Positions 1-8,769 are shown, numbered from the stretch's first letter. The stretch: DNA of 64,000 nucleotides from Burkholderia sp. SRS-W-2-2016 (GCF_001931485.1 NZ_MSDV01000005.1:62001-126000); one strand, 5' to 3'. Notes: generated from the sequence alone by a model not told the origin. A program made the numbers and translations.

Positions 1-454
1 CGAGATGGTCGGGCTGCCGTGCAAGCACGCGTCGAAGATGCCGTCGGCGCTGTCGGGCGGGATGATCAAGCGGGTCGGCATCGCCCGCGCGATCGCGCTC
101 GAACCCGAGCTGCTGTTCCTCGACGAACCGACCGCCGGCCTCGATCCGCAGGCCTCCGACGAATTCGTGGAGCTGATCTCCGCGCTGCATCGCGCGCTCG
201 GCCTGACCGTCGTAATGATCACGCACGACCTCGACACGATGGTCGCGCTGTCCACCCGGGTGGCGGTGCTGGCCGACCGCAAGGTGCTGGTCAACGCGCC
301 GGTCGAAGAGGCGGCCGGCGTCGACCATCCGTTCATCCGCGAATATTTCCTCGGCCTGCGCGGGCGCCGCGCGTTGCAGGCGCTGCCGCCGGAGCGCCGC
401 GCGAAACTGCCGCAAAAGGCGCTCGAAGCGGCGTCGTCCGAATTACCGCTATGA
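1..454 (+). CDS. MCE/Mla-type ABC transporter ATP-binding protein, 5' truncated by window edge
   Basis: This is the C-terminal 150 residues of an ABC ATPase; the start lies before the window. The signature motif LSGGM is followed by the Walker B stretch LLFLDEPTAGLDP and the switch histidine in MITHD. The next genes encode an MCE-domain protein and an auxiliary lipoprotein. By established knowledge of Mla, Pqi and Let-type systems, the ATPase therefore powers phospholipid or other lipid transport between inner and outer membrane. It is MlaF-like; the permease (MlaE-like) should lie just upstream. The tail after the D-loop is about 60 residues, normal for the family. Only 31 bases separate its stop from the next start, so the genes are surely cotranscribed. 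Confidence 0.93.
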   Translation, partial: EMVGLPCKHASKMPSALSGGMIKRVGIARAIALEPELLFLDEPTAGLDPQASDEFVELISALHRALGLTVVMITHDLDTMVALSTRVAVLADRKVLVNAPVEEAAGVDHPFIREYFLGLRGRRALQALPPERRAKLPQKALEAASSELPL

Positions 455-485
455 GCCAGGCCGCTCAGAACCAGGAAACCTGACA

Positions 486-1448
486 ATGGAAAACAAAGCG
501 CATGCATTCTGGGCCGGGCTGTTTACGGTCGTGCTGACGGCGGCGATCGCGCTGGCGGCGTTTCTGTTCAACGTCGACCGCGCGGAGCGGGTGCCGTACG
601 ACCTGATCGCGCGCACCAACGTGACCGGGCTCTATGCGGACGCGGCAGTGCGCTTTCGCGGGCTCGACGTCGGCAAGGTGCAGTCGATCAAATTCGATCC
701 GAGTCATCCCGGCCAGATCATGATTCGCATCAACGTCGACACGCACGCGCCGATCACCCGCTCGACATTCGGCAGCCTCGGGCTGCAAGGCGTGACCGGC
801 ATCGCGTTTATCCAGCTCGACGACACCGGCCGCGATCCGACGCCGCTGCCGTCGTCGCCGCATCAGGTCGCGCAACTGCCGATGCGCCCGGGTCTGCTCG
901 ACCAGTTGCAGCAACGCGGCGACGTGCTGCTGCGCAAGCTCGAAAAGGTCACCGACAGCGTCAACGACATGCTGTCGCCGGAAATGGTCGACCAGCTGCA
1001 CGACACCGCGGCGAGCATCGAGCAGGCCGCATCCGGCGTCGCGACGCTGACCCGCCAGTTGGCACCGGTGACCAGCAAGCTGCCCGGCACGATCGACCAG
1101 CTGAACCACACGCTCGCGTCGACCAACCAGATGATCACGAACCTGAACCGCCCGGACGGCACGTTCCAGACCAATCTGAACAAGGTCGGCACGGCCGCGC
1201 AGCAGGCGGGCGACGCGCTCGCCGAGATGAACGGCTCGCTGCAGGACCTGTCCGCGCGGGTCGGCTACGACACGTTGCCGCGCGTGAATTCGCTGAGCGA
1301 AGACGTGCGCACCGCGGCCCGCTCGATCGACCGCGCCGCCGATACCTTCAGCAACAACCCGCGCAGCGTGCTGTTCGGCGCGCCGCGACAGGCGCCGGGT
1401 CCGGGCGAAGCCGGCTTCGCGTGGCCCGCCGGCCAGGCCGCCCACTAA
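486..1448 (+). CDS. MCE family protein (MlaD-like lipid-binding subunit)
   Basis: The protein has 320 residues, with one N-terminal membrane helix (about residues 8-29, a hydrophobic Ala/Leu/Val run) followed by a single MCE domain (about 38-115). The motif VRFRGLDVGKV and the segment FGSLGLQGVTGIAFIQL are typical of MCE proteins. The C-terminal half is predicted helical and rich in Asn, Gln and Thr, as in MlaD/LetB-type proteins that form hexameric rings or tubes in the periplasm. With the upstream ATPase and downstream lipoprotein it forms a three-part lipid transporter. It has one MCE domain, so it is closer to MlaD than to PqiB or LetB. The substrate cannot be read from the sequence. Confidence 0.92.
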   Translation: MENKAHAFWAGLFTVVLTAAIALAAFLFNVDRAERVPYDLIARTNVTGLYADAAVRFRGLDVGKVQSIKFDPSHPGQIMIRINVDTHAPITRSTFGSLGLQGVTGIAFIQLDDTGRDPTPLPSSPHQVAQLPMRPGLLDQLQQRGDVLLRKLEKVTDSVNDMLSPEMVDQLHDTAASIEQAASGVATLTRQLAPVTSKLPGTIDQLNHTLASTNQMITNLNRPDGTFQTNLNKVGTAAQQAGDALAEMNGSLQDLSARVGYDTLPRVNSLSEDVRTAARSIDRAADTFSNNPRSVLFGAPRQAPGPGEAGFAWPAGQAAH

Positions 1449-1490
1449 ATCCGCAAGCAAGAAGCCAGAACTGAACTGAGGAAGATCTCC

Positions 1491-2117
1491 ATGTCACGCT
1501 CGATTCACCGACTGTTGTCCACGCGCGCCGCGCTCGCGGCGCTGCTCGCGTTCGGCGTACTGGCGGCGGGCTGCGCGGGCTCGTCCGCGGTGGTCTCGGA
1601 TATCCGCTACGACTTCGGGCCGCCGCCGCAGAGCGCCGCGGCCGCGCCGCTGCCGGCCGTCAAGGTGCTCGAAGTCAACGCGCCGACCGTGCTCGAATCG
1701 GACCGGCTGGTGTACCGGCTCAGCTACGCGGACGCGCAGCAGACGGCCGCGTACGCGAACAGCCACTGGACCATGATGCCGTCGCAATTGCTGACCCAGC
1801 GGCTGCGCAATGCGCTGAGCGAACGCGGCACCGTGCTGACCGGCGCCGACGGCATTACCGCGCCGGTGCTGCGCGTCGACCTGACCGAGTTCGAGCAGGT
1901 GTTCGACAGCCAGGCCGACAGCCACGGCGCAATCGCCGCGCGCGCCACCCTGATGAAGGGCGGCAAGGTGATCGGCCAGCATTCGTTCGTCGCGCGCGCG
2001 CCCGCGCGTTCGGCGGACGCCGCCGGCGGCGCGCGGGCGCTCGCCGCGGCCAGCGACGACCTCGTCGCGCAGATCGGCGCGTGGCTCGGCTCGCAGGCGC
2101 TGGCCGCCGCGCAATGA
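1491..2117 (+). CDS. ABC-type transport auxiliary lipoprotein (PqiC/DUF330-like)
   Basis: The protein has 208 residues with a lipoprotein signal: basic n-region, hydrophobic Ala/Leu core and lipobox LAAGC, giving a lipidated Cys near residue 28. The body matches the family of MCE-associated outer-membrane lipoproteins, with a central segment reading RLVYRLSYADAQQ and a C-terminal AQIGAWLGS stretch. Known members (PqiC type) anchor the MCE tube at the outer membrane. A good ribosome site (GAGGAAG) precedes the ATG. It follows the MCE gene by 42 bases, which supports a common operon. Confidence 0.88.
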   Translation: MSRSIHRLLSTRAALAALLAFGVLAAGCAGSSAVVSDIRYDFGPPPQSAAAAPLPAVKVLEVNAPTVLESDRLVYRLSYADAQQTAAYANSHWTMMPSQLLTQRLRNALSERGTVLTGADGITAPVLRVDLTEFEQVFDSQADSHGAIAARATLMKGGKVIGQHSFVARAPARSADAAGGARALAAASDDLVAQIGAWLGSQALAAAQ

Positions 2118-2148
2118 CGGGCGTGCAGCGCACGCGCCGGAGCGCTGC

Positions 2149-3306
2149 ATGAGCGAACGCCCCTGGCTGCGCCGGCCGTCGGCGCTGTCGCGTCAGGCGC
2201 TGCTGCTGTACGCCGCGCTGATCGTCTACGGTTCGTGGTATCCGTTTTCGGGCTGGCGCTCGCTCGGTCTCGCGCCGCTCGCCTATCTGTTCGATCCGCT
2301 GCCGCAGTACCTGACGGCGTTCGACGTCGTCACCAACGTGCTCGGCTATATGCCGTTCGGCGCGCTGGTGGTGCTCGCGGTATATCCGCGCTGGCGCGGC
2401 ACGCTGGCGGTCGCGCTCGCGTTCCTGCTCGGCGGTTTGCTGTCGGGCACGATGGAAGCGGTGCAAACCTATCTGCCGACGCGCGTCGCGTCGAATCTCG
2501 ATCTCGCGGCCAACACGCTCGGCGCGCTGCTCGGCGCGGCGATGATGTCGCCGGCGACCGGCGCGCTGCTCGATCGCGGTCTGCTCAGGCGTCTGCGGCT
2601 CGTGTGGTTCGAGCGCGGCCATGCGGTGCTCGCGTGCCTCGTCGCCGCGTGGCCGTTCGCGACGATGTACCCGGCGCCGCGTCTGTTCGGTCTCGGCAAC
2701 TGGCCGCGCGCGCTGTGGCTGCGCTTCGATGCGGCCAGCCACGACGCGCTGCTCGCGTGGACGCCGGCGGCGTGGCATGTCGGCGGTTGGCCGGCGGCGG
2801 CCGCCGCGTGGCTGCCCGACGACGGCTGGGAAGCGCTGATCACCACGCTGAACCTGTTCGCGGCGCTGGCGCTCGCGTCGCTGCCGATGCGCCGCCATGC
2901 GCCGCGGGTGCGTCTGTTGCTGCTGTTCGTGCTGATGGCGCTGGTCGTGAAAGTCGGCGCGACTTTTCTGCAATCGCAATCCGGCCTCGCGTTCAACTGG
3001 GCGACGCGCGGCGCGCTGTTCGGCCTTGCGGGCGGCACGCTCGCGGCGCTCCTCGCGCTGCCGTTGCGGCGGCGGCTGCGCGCGGTGCTCGCGGGCGCGG
3101 CGCTGGCGGTCGCGCTGGTGTTCGTCAATCTGCTGCCGGTGAATCCGTATTTCGACGTCGTGCTGGCCGACTGGCGGCAGGGACGGTATCTGCACTTCAA
3201 CGGGCTCGCGCACTGGCTCGCGTGGGTGTGGCCGTACGCGGCGCTGGTGTGGCTCGCGTTCGCGGTCGAGCGCGCGTGGCTGAAGCGGCGCGCGCAGCCC
3301 GCCTGA
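2149..3306 (+). CDS. VanZ family membrane protein
   Basis: The 385-residue protein is very hydrophobic, with roughly nine to ten predicted helices. The N-terminal half carries VanZ-family features: a short motif SWYPFSGW near the start, then NVLGYMPFGALV and a helix with GGLLSGTMEAVQTYLPTRVASNLDLAANTLGA, a segment conserved in VanZ proteins. The C-terminal half repeats hydrophobic segments, ending in FNGLAHWLAWVWPYAALVWLAF. The family is named for teicoplanin resistance, but its biochemical role is unknown and no resistance function should be assumed here. It starts 31 bases after the MCE lipoprotein gene and may belong to the same transcript. Confidence 0.85.
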   Translation: MSERPWLRRPSALSRQALLLYAALIVYGSWYPFSGWRSLGLAPLAYLFDPLPQYLTAFDVVTNVLGYMPFGALVVLAVYPRWRGTLAVALAFLLGGLLSGTMEAVQTYLPTRVASNLDLAANTLGALLGAAMMSPATGALLDRGLLRRLRLVWFERGHAVLACLVAAWPFATMYPAPRLFGLGNWPRALWLRFDAASHDALLAWTPAAWHVGGWPAAAAAWLPDDGWEALITTLNLFAALALASLPMRRHAPRVRLLLLFVLMALVVKVGATFLQSQSGLAFNWATRGALFGLAGGTLAALLALPLRRRLRAVLAGAALAVALVFVNLLPVNPYFDVVLADWRQGRYLHFNGLAHWLAWVWPYAALVWLAFAVERAWLKRRAQPA

Positions 3307-3376
3307 AGTGGGCGTGAGGCGGGCGCGACGCTGTGGTCGCCTCACGCCGCCCCCGGCGGCGCCAAAGCCCGCTCGC

Positions 3377-3382
3377 TATAAT
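3377..3382 (+). promoter_or_regulatory. candidate -10 box upstream of the ferredoxin gene
   Basis: A perfect TATAAT lies in an otherwise GC-rich gap of about 150 bases between vanZ-like and ferredoxin-like genes. No good -35 element is visible at the right spacing, so this is only a weak promoter call. Confidence 0.4.
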
Positions 3383-3460
3383 CGTCCGCACGACAGGCGC
3401 CGTGGGCATTCCACGCGCTGACGGCGTCCTTGCACTCCCTTTCAGTCTCTCCCCGACATC

Positions 3461-3784
3461 ATGGATTCCTTCTACAAGCACCACGTTTTCTTCTGTCTGA
3501 ATCAGCGCGAACCCGGCGCCGAGCGGCCGAGCTGCGCGAACTGCAATGCGCAGTCGATGCAGGAATACGCGAAAAAACGCGTGAAGCAACTGGGCCTCGC
3601 CGGTCCCGGCCAGGTGCGCATCAACAAGGCCGGCTGTCTCGATCGCTGCGAATTGGGCCCGGTGCTGGTCGTGTATCCGGAAGGCGTCTGGTACACCTAT
3701 GTCGACGAAAGCGACATCGACGAGATCGTCGACTCGCATCTGGCGAACGGCAAGATCGTCGAGCGTCTGAAGATCGATCAGTAA
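3461..3784 (+). CDS. thioredoxin-like (2Fe-2S) ferredoxin domain protein
   Basis: This 107-residue protein starts MDSFYKHHVFFCLNQR. The cysteines in FFCLNQ, PSCANC and the pair in GCLDRCELGPV match thioredoxin-fold [2Fe-2S] ferredoxins, related to the NuoE C-terminal domain. The family binds one [2Fe-2S] cluster and is soluble; its electron partner is not known. A TATAAT box at 3377-3382 lies about 80 bases upstream and may mark its promoter, although no clear -35 was seen. A hydrolase gene follows after 72 bases. Confidence 0.88.
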   Translation: MDSFYKHHVFFCLNQREPGAERPSCANCNAQSMQEYAKKRVKQLGLAGPGQVRINKAGCLDRCELGPVLVVYPEGVWYTYVDESDIDEIVDSHLANGKIVERLKIDQ

Positions 3785-3856
3785 CGCGAATCAAAAACCG
3801 CGAATCAAAAACCGCGAATTAACCACGCGAACGACAAGCGATCAGCAGGCACTGTC

Positions 3857-4501
3857 ATGAACGTCAACACGAAGAAATATCTGATCGACGGCCCGGTCGG
3901 CAAGATCGAGGTCGCGCTGGACCTGCCCGACGCGGTCCGCGAGAACGGCGCCGCGCCGCGCGGCATCGCGCTCGTCGCGCATCCGCACCCGCTGTTCGGC
4001 GGCACGATGGACAACAAGGTCGCGCAGACCCTCGCGCGCACATTGGTGCAACTGAACTACGTGACCTACCGGTCGAATTTCCGCGGCGTCGGCCAGACCG
4101 AGGGTGAGCACGACGCCGGCGTCGGCGAGCGCGACGATCTGCGCGCGGTGCTCGACCATATGCGCGCGGACCCGCAGTACGGCGAGTTGCCGCTGGTGCT
4201 GGCGGGCTTTTCGTTCGGCACCGTGGTGCTGTCGCATGTCGCCGCGCGGCTGCGTGAAGAAGGGCAGGAGATCGAGCGCATCGTGTTCGTCGGCACTGCC
4301 GCGAGCCGCTGGGACGTCGCGCCGGTGCCCGAGAGCACGCTGGTGATTCACGGCGAGGTCGACGAAACCGTGCCGATTCAATCGGTCTACGACTGGGCGC
4401 GGCCGCAGGAACTGCCGGTCGTCGTGATCCCCGGCGCCGAACATTTTCTGCATCGCAAGCTGCACGTGCTGAAGCGGATCATCGTCGACGCGTGGCGCTG
4501 A
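3857..4501 (+). CDS. alpha/beta hydrolase (COG2945-like)
   Basis: The protein has 214 residues. The nucleophile elbow GFSFG (serine near residue 119), the early HPHPLFGGTMDNK motif and YRSNFRGVGQTEG are hallmarks of the small alpha/beta hydrolases of the COG2945 type. A charge-relay aspartate is likely in HGEVDETVP and the histidine in GAEHFLHRKL. No signal peptide is present, so it is cytoplasmic. The substrate is unknown; predicted activity is an esterase or acyl hydrolase. Confidence 0.87.
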   Translation: MNVNTKKYLIDGPVGKIEVALDLPDAVRENGAAPRGIALVAHPHPLFGGTMDNKVAQTLARTLVQLNYVTYRSNFRGVGQTEGEHDAGVGERDDLRAVLDHMRADPQYGELPLVLAGFSFGTVVLSHVAARLREEGQEIERIVFVGTAASRWDVAPVPESTLVIHGEVDETVPIQSVYDWARPQELPVVVIPGAEHFLHRKLHVLKRIIVDAWR

Positions 4502-4594
4502 TTGGCCGCGCCGCGCGCGTTTGGCGGGGGACAGGTACGCGGGAAACGCGTGTAAAACACTGTCCGGTGTGAGAAGCCGACCTGGCGGCGCGCG

Positions 4595-4600
4595 TATAAT
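4595..4600 (+). promoter_or_regulatory. candidate -10 box in the leader of dacA
   Basis: The 325-base gap 4502-4826 carries a TATAAT about 230 bases before the dacA start. A -35 with good match is not visible at 16-18 bases. The rest of the gap is GC-rich, and its open frame in line with dacA has no signal-like or conserved features, so it is read as untranslated leader. Confidence 0.4.
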
Positions 4601-4826
4601 GAGCGCTCTTTTTTTGGGCGCAGCGCCGCCCATCCGGCAGTTTCGCGCGCGGCGGAGTCGTTTCGCGGGCAGCGCAGCCGGCTGTGGCGCGCTGCGCTCG
4701 CGAACCGATCGTGTCGCCGGAAGTCCAACGGGCGCCGCGCCGTTTTACGGCCAGACACCCGCCGACCGGCTCCTCCCAACACTGCGCGCTGTCGCGCGAC
4801 GTATTTTTCTGTACGAATCGATCCCT

Positions 4827-6056
4827 ATGCGTTTCTCCTCCTCTGGCCGTACGTCCTTCCCGTCAGTCGCTTCCTTCGTTCCCGCCTCGCTTACCCGCGC
4901 CATCACCGTCGGTCTCGTGCTGCCCGCCACGCTGGTCGCGTCCAGCGCGTTCGCGCAAGTGCCGCCGCCGGGCGTGAACGCCCGTTCGTGGGTGCTGGTC
5001 GACGCCACCAGCAACCAGGTGCTCGCCTCGGCCAATGCCGACGAACGCGTCGAACCGGCTTCGCTGACCAAGCTGATGACCGCGTATCTGGTGTTCGAGG
5101 CGCTCGACACGAAGAAGATCACGATGGATCAGTCCATCGAGCCGAGTCTCGCCGTGCGCCGCGTGCGCACCGACGAATCGCGCATGTTCATCGAGGCGCT
5201 CAAGCCGGTGACCGTGCACGACCTCGTGTACGGGATGATCGTGCAGTCGGGTAACGACGCGGCGATCGCGCTGGCCGAGCTGGTCGGCGGCAGCGAAGCG
5301 CAGTTCGTCAACATGATGAACGCCGAAGCGCAGAAGCTCGGCATGAAGAACACCCACTTCGCCGACGTGAACGGCATGCCCGACCCGCAGCACTACACGA
5401 CCGCGGGCGACCTCGCGATCCTGTCGGCGCGCCTGATCCGCGACTATCCGGACTACTACAACATCTTCTCGGTCAAGGAATTCACGTACAACAAGATCAA
5501 GCAGCCGAACCGCAACCGTCTGCTGTGGATCGACCCGACCGTCGACGGCCTGAAGACCGGCCACACGCAAGCGGCCGGCTACTGCCTGATCGCGAGCGCG
5601 AAGCGGCCGCTGCCGGGCACGACCGACGCGTCGCGCCGTCTGGTGTCGGTGATGATGGGCGAGCCGAAAGAGCACGACCGCGTGCAGGACAGCCTGAAGA
5701 TGCTGAACTACGGCTACACCGCGTACGACACCACGCGTCTGTACAAGGCCAACCAGGTGGTGGCCACGCCGCGCGTCTACAAGGGCTCGCAGGACAGCGT
5801 GCAGGTCGGCGTGAAGAGCGACCAGTACATCACGCTGCCGAAGGGCGCGGGCGACAAGGCCAAGCCGCAGATCGAACTGAACGATCCGCTGGTCGCGCCG
5901 CTCGCGAACGGCCAGCAGGTCGGCACCGCGAAGCTCGTCGCCGACGGCAAGGTGCTCGCGCAGTTCCCGGTGGTCGCGCTGCAGCCGGTGCCGCAGGCTG
6001 GCGTGGTCGGCCGCGTGTGGGATTCGCTGATGCTGATGTTCAACAAGAAAAAGTAA
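4827..6056 (+). CDS. dacA: D-alanyl-D-alanine carboxypeptidase (PBP5/6 type)
   Basis: The start at 4827 gives a 409-residue protein with an N-terminal signal peptide (MRFSSSGRTSFP..., cleavage after SSAFA). The frame is open for 100 more codons upstream but without signal features. Penicillin-binding motifs are clear: SxxK in EPASLTKLM, SGN in VQSGNDAAIA and KTG in DGLKTGHTQAA. A PBP5 C-terminal beta domain follows and the protein ends in an amphipathic helix (VWDSLMLMFNKKK) that anchors it to the inner membrane. It removes the terminal D-Ala from peptidoglycan pentapeptides. A D-amino acid aminotransferase gene follows by 13 bases. Confidence 0.95.
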   Translation: MRFSSSGRTSFPSVASFVPASLTRAITVGLVLPATLVASSAFAQVPPPGVNARSWVLVDATSNQVLASANADERVEPASLTKLMTAYLVFEALDTKKITMDQSIEPSLAVRRVRTDESRMFIEALKPVTVHDLVYGMIVQSGNDAAIALAELVGGSEAQFVNMMNAEAQKLGMKNTHFADVNGMPDPQHYTTAGDLAILSARLIRDYPDYYNIFSVKEFTYNKIKQPNRNRLLWIDPTVDGLKTGHTQAAGYCLIASAKRPLPGTTDASRRLVSVMMGEPKEHDRVQDSLKMLNYGYTAYDTTRLYKANQVVATPRVYKGSQDSVQVGVKSDQYITLPKGAGDKAKPQIELNDPLVAPLANGQQVGTAKLVADGKVLAQFPVVALQPVPQAGVVGRVWDSLMLMFNKKK

Positions 6057-6069
6057 GGGCTGCCTCGTA

Positions 6070-7020
6070 ATGACCGCTGTCTCCGAAGTTGCGCTGGAAC
6101 CGATCGTTTATCTGAACGGCGAAGTGGTGCCGTTGTCCGAGGCGCGCGTGCCGGTGCTCGATCGCGGCTTTATCTTCGGCGACGGCATTTACGAGGTCGC
6201 GCCGCTGTATGCGCACGCGAGCGGCCGCCGCACCGCGTTTCGTCTGACCCAGCATCTGGCGCGTCTCGCGCGTTCGGTCGGCAAGATCGGCATCGCCAAT
6301 CCGTTTGATGACGCCGGCTGGCGCGAGCTGATCGCGCGGGTGGTCGAGGCGAACGAAAGCGACGGCGGTCTGCGCGCCGATCAGGACGCGATCGCGTATA
6401 TCCAGGTCACGCGCGGCGTTGCGAAGCGCGGCCACGCGTTTCCGGCCAACGCGAAGCCGACCGTGTTCGTGATGGTCACCGCGTTGAACCTGCCCGACGC
6501 CGCGCAGCGCGCGCAGGGCGTGCGTTGCGTGAGCGCCGAGGATCGTCGCTGGCTCAATTGCGATATCAAGTCGGTGTCGTTGCTCGGCAACGTGCTGATG
6601 GCGCAGTACGCGGCCGAAAACGACGCGTTCGAAACGATCCAGTTCCGCGATGGCTGGTTGACCGAAGGGTCGTCGTCGAATGTGTGGATCGTCAAGGACG
6701 GCGTGGTCGCCGCGCCGCCGCGCAGCAACAGGATCCTCGAAGGGATCCGTTACGGTCTGATCGAAGAGCTGACCGCGCAGTGCGGGATCCGTTTCGAAGC
6801 GCGTGAAATCACCGAGGCCGAAGTGCGCGCGGCCGATGAAATCATCGTCAGCTCGGCGACCAAGGAAGTGCTGCCGGTCACCCGGCTCGACGCCGCGCCG
6901 GTCGGCGCCGGCAAGCCGGGCGCGGTGTTTGCGGCACTGTATGAAGCCTATCAGCGCGCCAAGGCCGCCGAGGCAGAAGAAGGAGTAGAGAATGAATCCC
7001 GAGAACGACTCACTGTTTGA
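6070..7020 (+). CDS. dat: D-amino acid aminotransferase (PLP class IV)
   Basis: The protein has 316 residues and belongs to fold-type IV aminotransferases. It opens with VYLNGEVVPLSEARVPVLDRGFIFGDGIYEV, a typical D-alanine aminotransferase beginning. The PLP lysine is the K in NCDIKSVSLLGNV, and the glycine/serine-rich EGSSSNVWIVKDG loop binds cofactor phosphate. The family converts D-alanine and 2-oxoglutarate to pyruvate and D-glutamate. Its place directly after dacA fits recycling of the D-Ala released by the carboxypeptidase. The 3' end overlaps ybeD by 29 bases, implying translational coupling. Confidence 0.92.
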   Translation: MTAVSEVALEPIVYLNGEVVPLSEARVPVLDRGFIFGDGIYEVAPLYAHASGRRTAFRLTQHLARLARSVGKIGIANPFDDAGWRELIARVVEANESDGGLRADQDAIAYIQVTRGVAKRGHAFPANAKPTVFVMVTALNLPDAAQRAQGVRCVSAEDRRWLNCDIKSVSLLGNVLMAQYAAENDAFETIQFRDGWLTEGSSSNVWIVKDGVVAAPPRSNRILEGIRYGLIEELTAQCGIRFEAREITEAEVRAADEIIVSSATKEVLPVTRLDAAPVGAGKPGAVFAALYEAYQRAKAAEAEEGVENESRERLTV

Positions 7021-7261
7021 ATTCCCCTGCGATTTCCCGATCAAGATCATGGGCAAATCGCATCCCGAGTTTGCCGCGACGATCGTCGAAGTGGTGCGCC
7101 AGTTCGATAGCGAAGTAGACGCATCGCGCGTCGAAACGCGGCCGTCGAGCAGCGGCACTTACACCGGGCTGACCATTCACGTCACGGCCACCAGCCGCGC
7201 GCATCTGGACGACATCTATCGCGCGCTGACCGGTCATCCGATGGTCAAGGTCGTGCTGTAA
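6992..7261 (+). CDS. ybeD: YbeD family protein (DUF493)
   Basis: This is an 89-residue protein with the DUF493 pattern FPCDFPIKIMGKS near the start and VTATSRAHLDDIYRALTGHPMVKVVL at the end. The family has an ACT-like ferredoxin fold and sits between dacA and lipB in many proteobacteria. It has been suspected to regulate lipoate metabolism, but the mechanism is unknown. The start is set by a strong AGGAG at 6981-6985, inside the end of dat. Here a LysR gene and a DUF2917 gene separate it from lipB. Confidence 0.93.
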   Translation: MNPENDSLFEFPCDFPIKIMGKSHPEFAATIVEVVRQFDSEVDASRVETRPSSSGTYTGLTIHVTATSRAHLDDIYRALTGHPMVKVVL

Positions 7262-7297
7262 CGCCAACGCGCGGCGCGACTTTTCGCCTGCTTCACC

Positions 7298-8281
7298 TCA
7301 CGGCGCGACGCGCAATGCGTCCGCCGTCTCTCCTTCCGCCGCGGCGCGCGAGCACGCTTCCGGCCCCGCGGTGCAGGCCAGTTCGAACAGCTGGCGGAAT
7401 CGTCCCACCTCGGCGAACAGCCAGTCGCGAAACGCCTTGACCCGCGCGGTTTCGAGCATTTGCGGCGGGCAGACGAAATAGTATTGCCACGGGCTCGGCC
7501 CATCCACGTCGAACAGACGCACCAGCCGGCCGGCCGCGATTTCGCGCATCGCCAGCGAGCGGCGCGTGAGCACGATCCCCTGGCCGTCGATGGCCGCCTG
7601 CAGCAGATTCGACGAATCCTCGTACAGCACGCCACGGCTCGGTTCCGGCCAGTCGGCGAGACCGGCCGCGTCGAACCACGGCCGCCACAGCTCGTCGCCG
7701 GAGCGCAGCAGCGGGACTTTGGCGAGATCGGCCGGGGTTTGCGGCAGCTTGCCGCCGTTGAAGTCCGGCGCGCACGCCGGAAAGAAAATCTCCTCCAGCA
7801 GCAGCTCCGAATGCAGGCCCGGATATTTGCCGAAGCCGAACCGGATTGCCGCGTCGACATCGTCGCGCGCGAAGTCGGTCAGCGCATTGGTGGACAGCAT
7901 CTCCAGGTCCCATTGCGGATGCGCTTCGATAAAGCTGCCGATGCGCGGCGTGACCCAGCGCGCCGCGAACGACGTCAGCATCGACACGACGAGGCGCCGC
8001 TCGCGGTCGCCGGCGCGGATCGCGCGGGTCGCGTCGACCAGCTCCATCAGCGCGCCGCGCACCTGGGTCGCGTAGCGCCGGCCGGTTTCGGTCAGGCGCA
8101 CGCGCTTGCCGTCGCGGGCGAACAGCGACACCCCGAGTTCGGCTTCGAGCGCGCGGATCTGGTGGCTGACCGCGCCGTGGGTGACGAATAGCTCGTCGGC
8201 GGCGCGCGAGAAACTTTCGTGGCGGGCGGCGGCTTCGAATGCCTTCAGCGCGTTCAAGGCGGGGAGTTGACGTAGGTCCAT
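7298..8281 (-). CDS. LysR family transcriptional regulator (GcvA-like)
   Basis: The protein has 327 residues counted from MDLRQLPALNALKAF. The winged helix-turn-helix covers about residues 1-65 (AARHESFSRAADELFVTHGAVSHQIRALE), followed by the linker helix and a substrate-binding domain. The sequence type is that of GcvA-like regulators, which in some bacteria control glycine cleavage, but members also serve other pathways, so no gene name is given. The longer frame to 8326 has no ribosome site. It is divergent from a DUF2917 gene 98 bases away and is probably its regulator and its own. Confidence 0.88.
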   Translation of the reverse strand: MDLRQLPALNALKAFEAAARHESFSRAADELFVTHGAVSHQIRALEAELGVSLFARDGKRVRLTETGRRYATQVRGALMELVDATRAIRAGDRERRLVVSMLTSFAARWVTPRIGSFIEAHPQWDLEMLSTNALTDFARDDVDAAIRFGFGKYPGLHSELLLEEIFFPACAPDFNGGKLPQTPADLAKVPLLRSGDELWRPWFDAAGLADWPEPSRGVLYEDSSNLLQAAIDGQGIVLTRRSLAMREIAAGRLVRLFDVDGPSPWQYYFVCPPQMLETARVKAFRDWLFAEVGRFRQLFELACTAGPEACSRAAAEGETADALRVAP

Positions 8282-8292
8282 CGCAATATTTC

Positions 8293-8306
8293 TCACATAG
8301 AGGTGA
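8293..8306. promoter_or_regulatory. candidate LysR operator in the divergent gap
   Basis: TCAC and GTGA half-sites are spaced by six bases and flanked by TT and AA, just upstream of the LysR start at 8281. This fits an autoregulatory LysR site (inverted repeat near the own promoter), but no experiment or comparison backs it. Confidence 0.35.
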
Positions 8307-8379
8307 AAATTGATCGTTTTGCCCAAGCCCTTGCTGCACCTACGATTCTAGCCATCAGACGATTTTTGGCGAGGGCATC

Positions 8380-8706
8380 ATGCGAGAAATTTCCTCTAGC
8401 ATTGCTTATGAAGTCGGTACCGGCGAGACGCTGCCGCTGAAGGTCGCGCGCAGCACCAAACTGACCGTGCGCGGCGGTACGGTGTGGCTCACGCGCAGCG
8501 ACGACATCAACGACTACTGGTTACAACCGGGTAATACCGTGCATCTGCGGCGCGGCGAGCGGCTGTGGCTGAGCGCCGAGGGCGAGCAATACGCGAGGGT
8601 TACGTTCTCGGTGCCGACCCGCTACGACGAGCGCGCGCTGAACTGGCTCGCGCGGATCGGCGAGCGCTGGATGCTGCGCGTGCGGGGCGGCTGGCGCACG
8701 GTCTGA
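8380..8706 (+). CDS. DUF2917 domain protein
   Basis: This 108-residue protein has the DUF2917 pattern: a beta-rich body with KLTVRGGTVWLTRSDDINDYWLQPGN followed by a short HLRRGERLWLSAEG strand, which suggests a cupin-like small beta-barrel. No membrane segment or signal is present. Function is unknown. It is divergent to a LysR gene, a common arrangement for a regulator and its target. Nothing in it suggests an enzyme active site. Confidence 0.82.
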   Translation: MREISSSIAYEVGTGETLPLKVARSTKLTVRGGTVWLTRSDDINDYWLQPGNTVHLRRGERLWLSAEGEQYARVTFSVPTRYDERALNWLARIGERWMLRVRGGWRTV

Positions 8707-8769
8707 GAGGCGGCGCGGCGCCGGCGGACCCCGGCGCGGATGCCCGGATTTCGGTAAACTCCGGGCATC

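Noticed and set aside
451..483. Ten-codon ORF beginning ATGA at the end of the ABC ATPase
   Set aside because: The overlap looks like coupling, but the frame closes two bases before the MCE start and has no conserved content.
1855..3345. 496-codon minus-strand frame across the VanZ gene
   Set aside because: Arg/Gln-rich low-complexity shadow; the plus strand shows a clear multi-helix protein.
4521..4826. In-frame upstream extension of dacA
   Set aside because: No signal or family similarity; the signal peptide starts at 4827, and a promoter-like TATAAT lies inside the extension.
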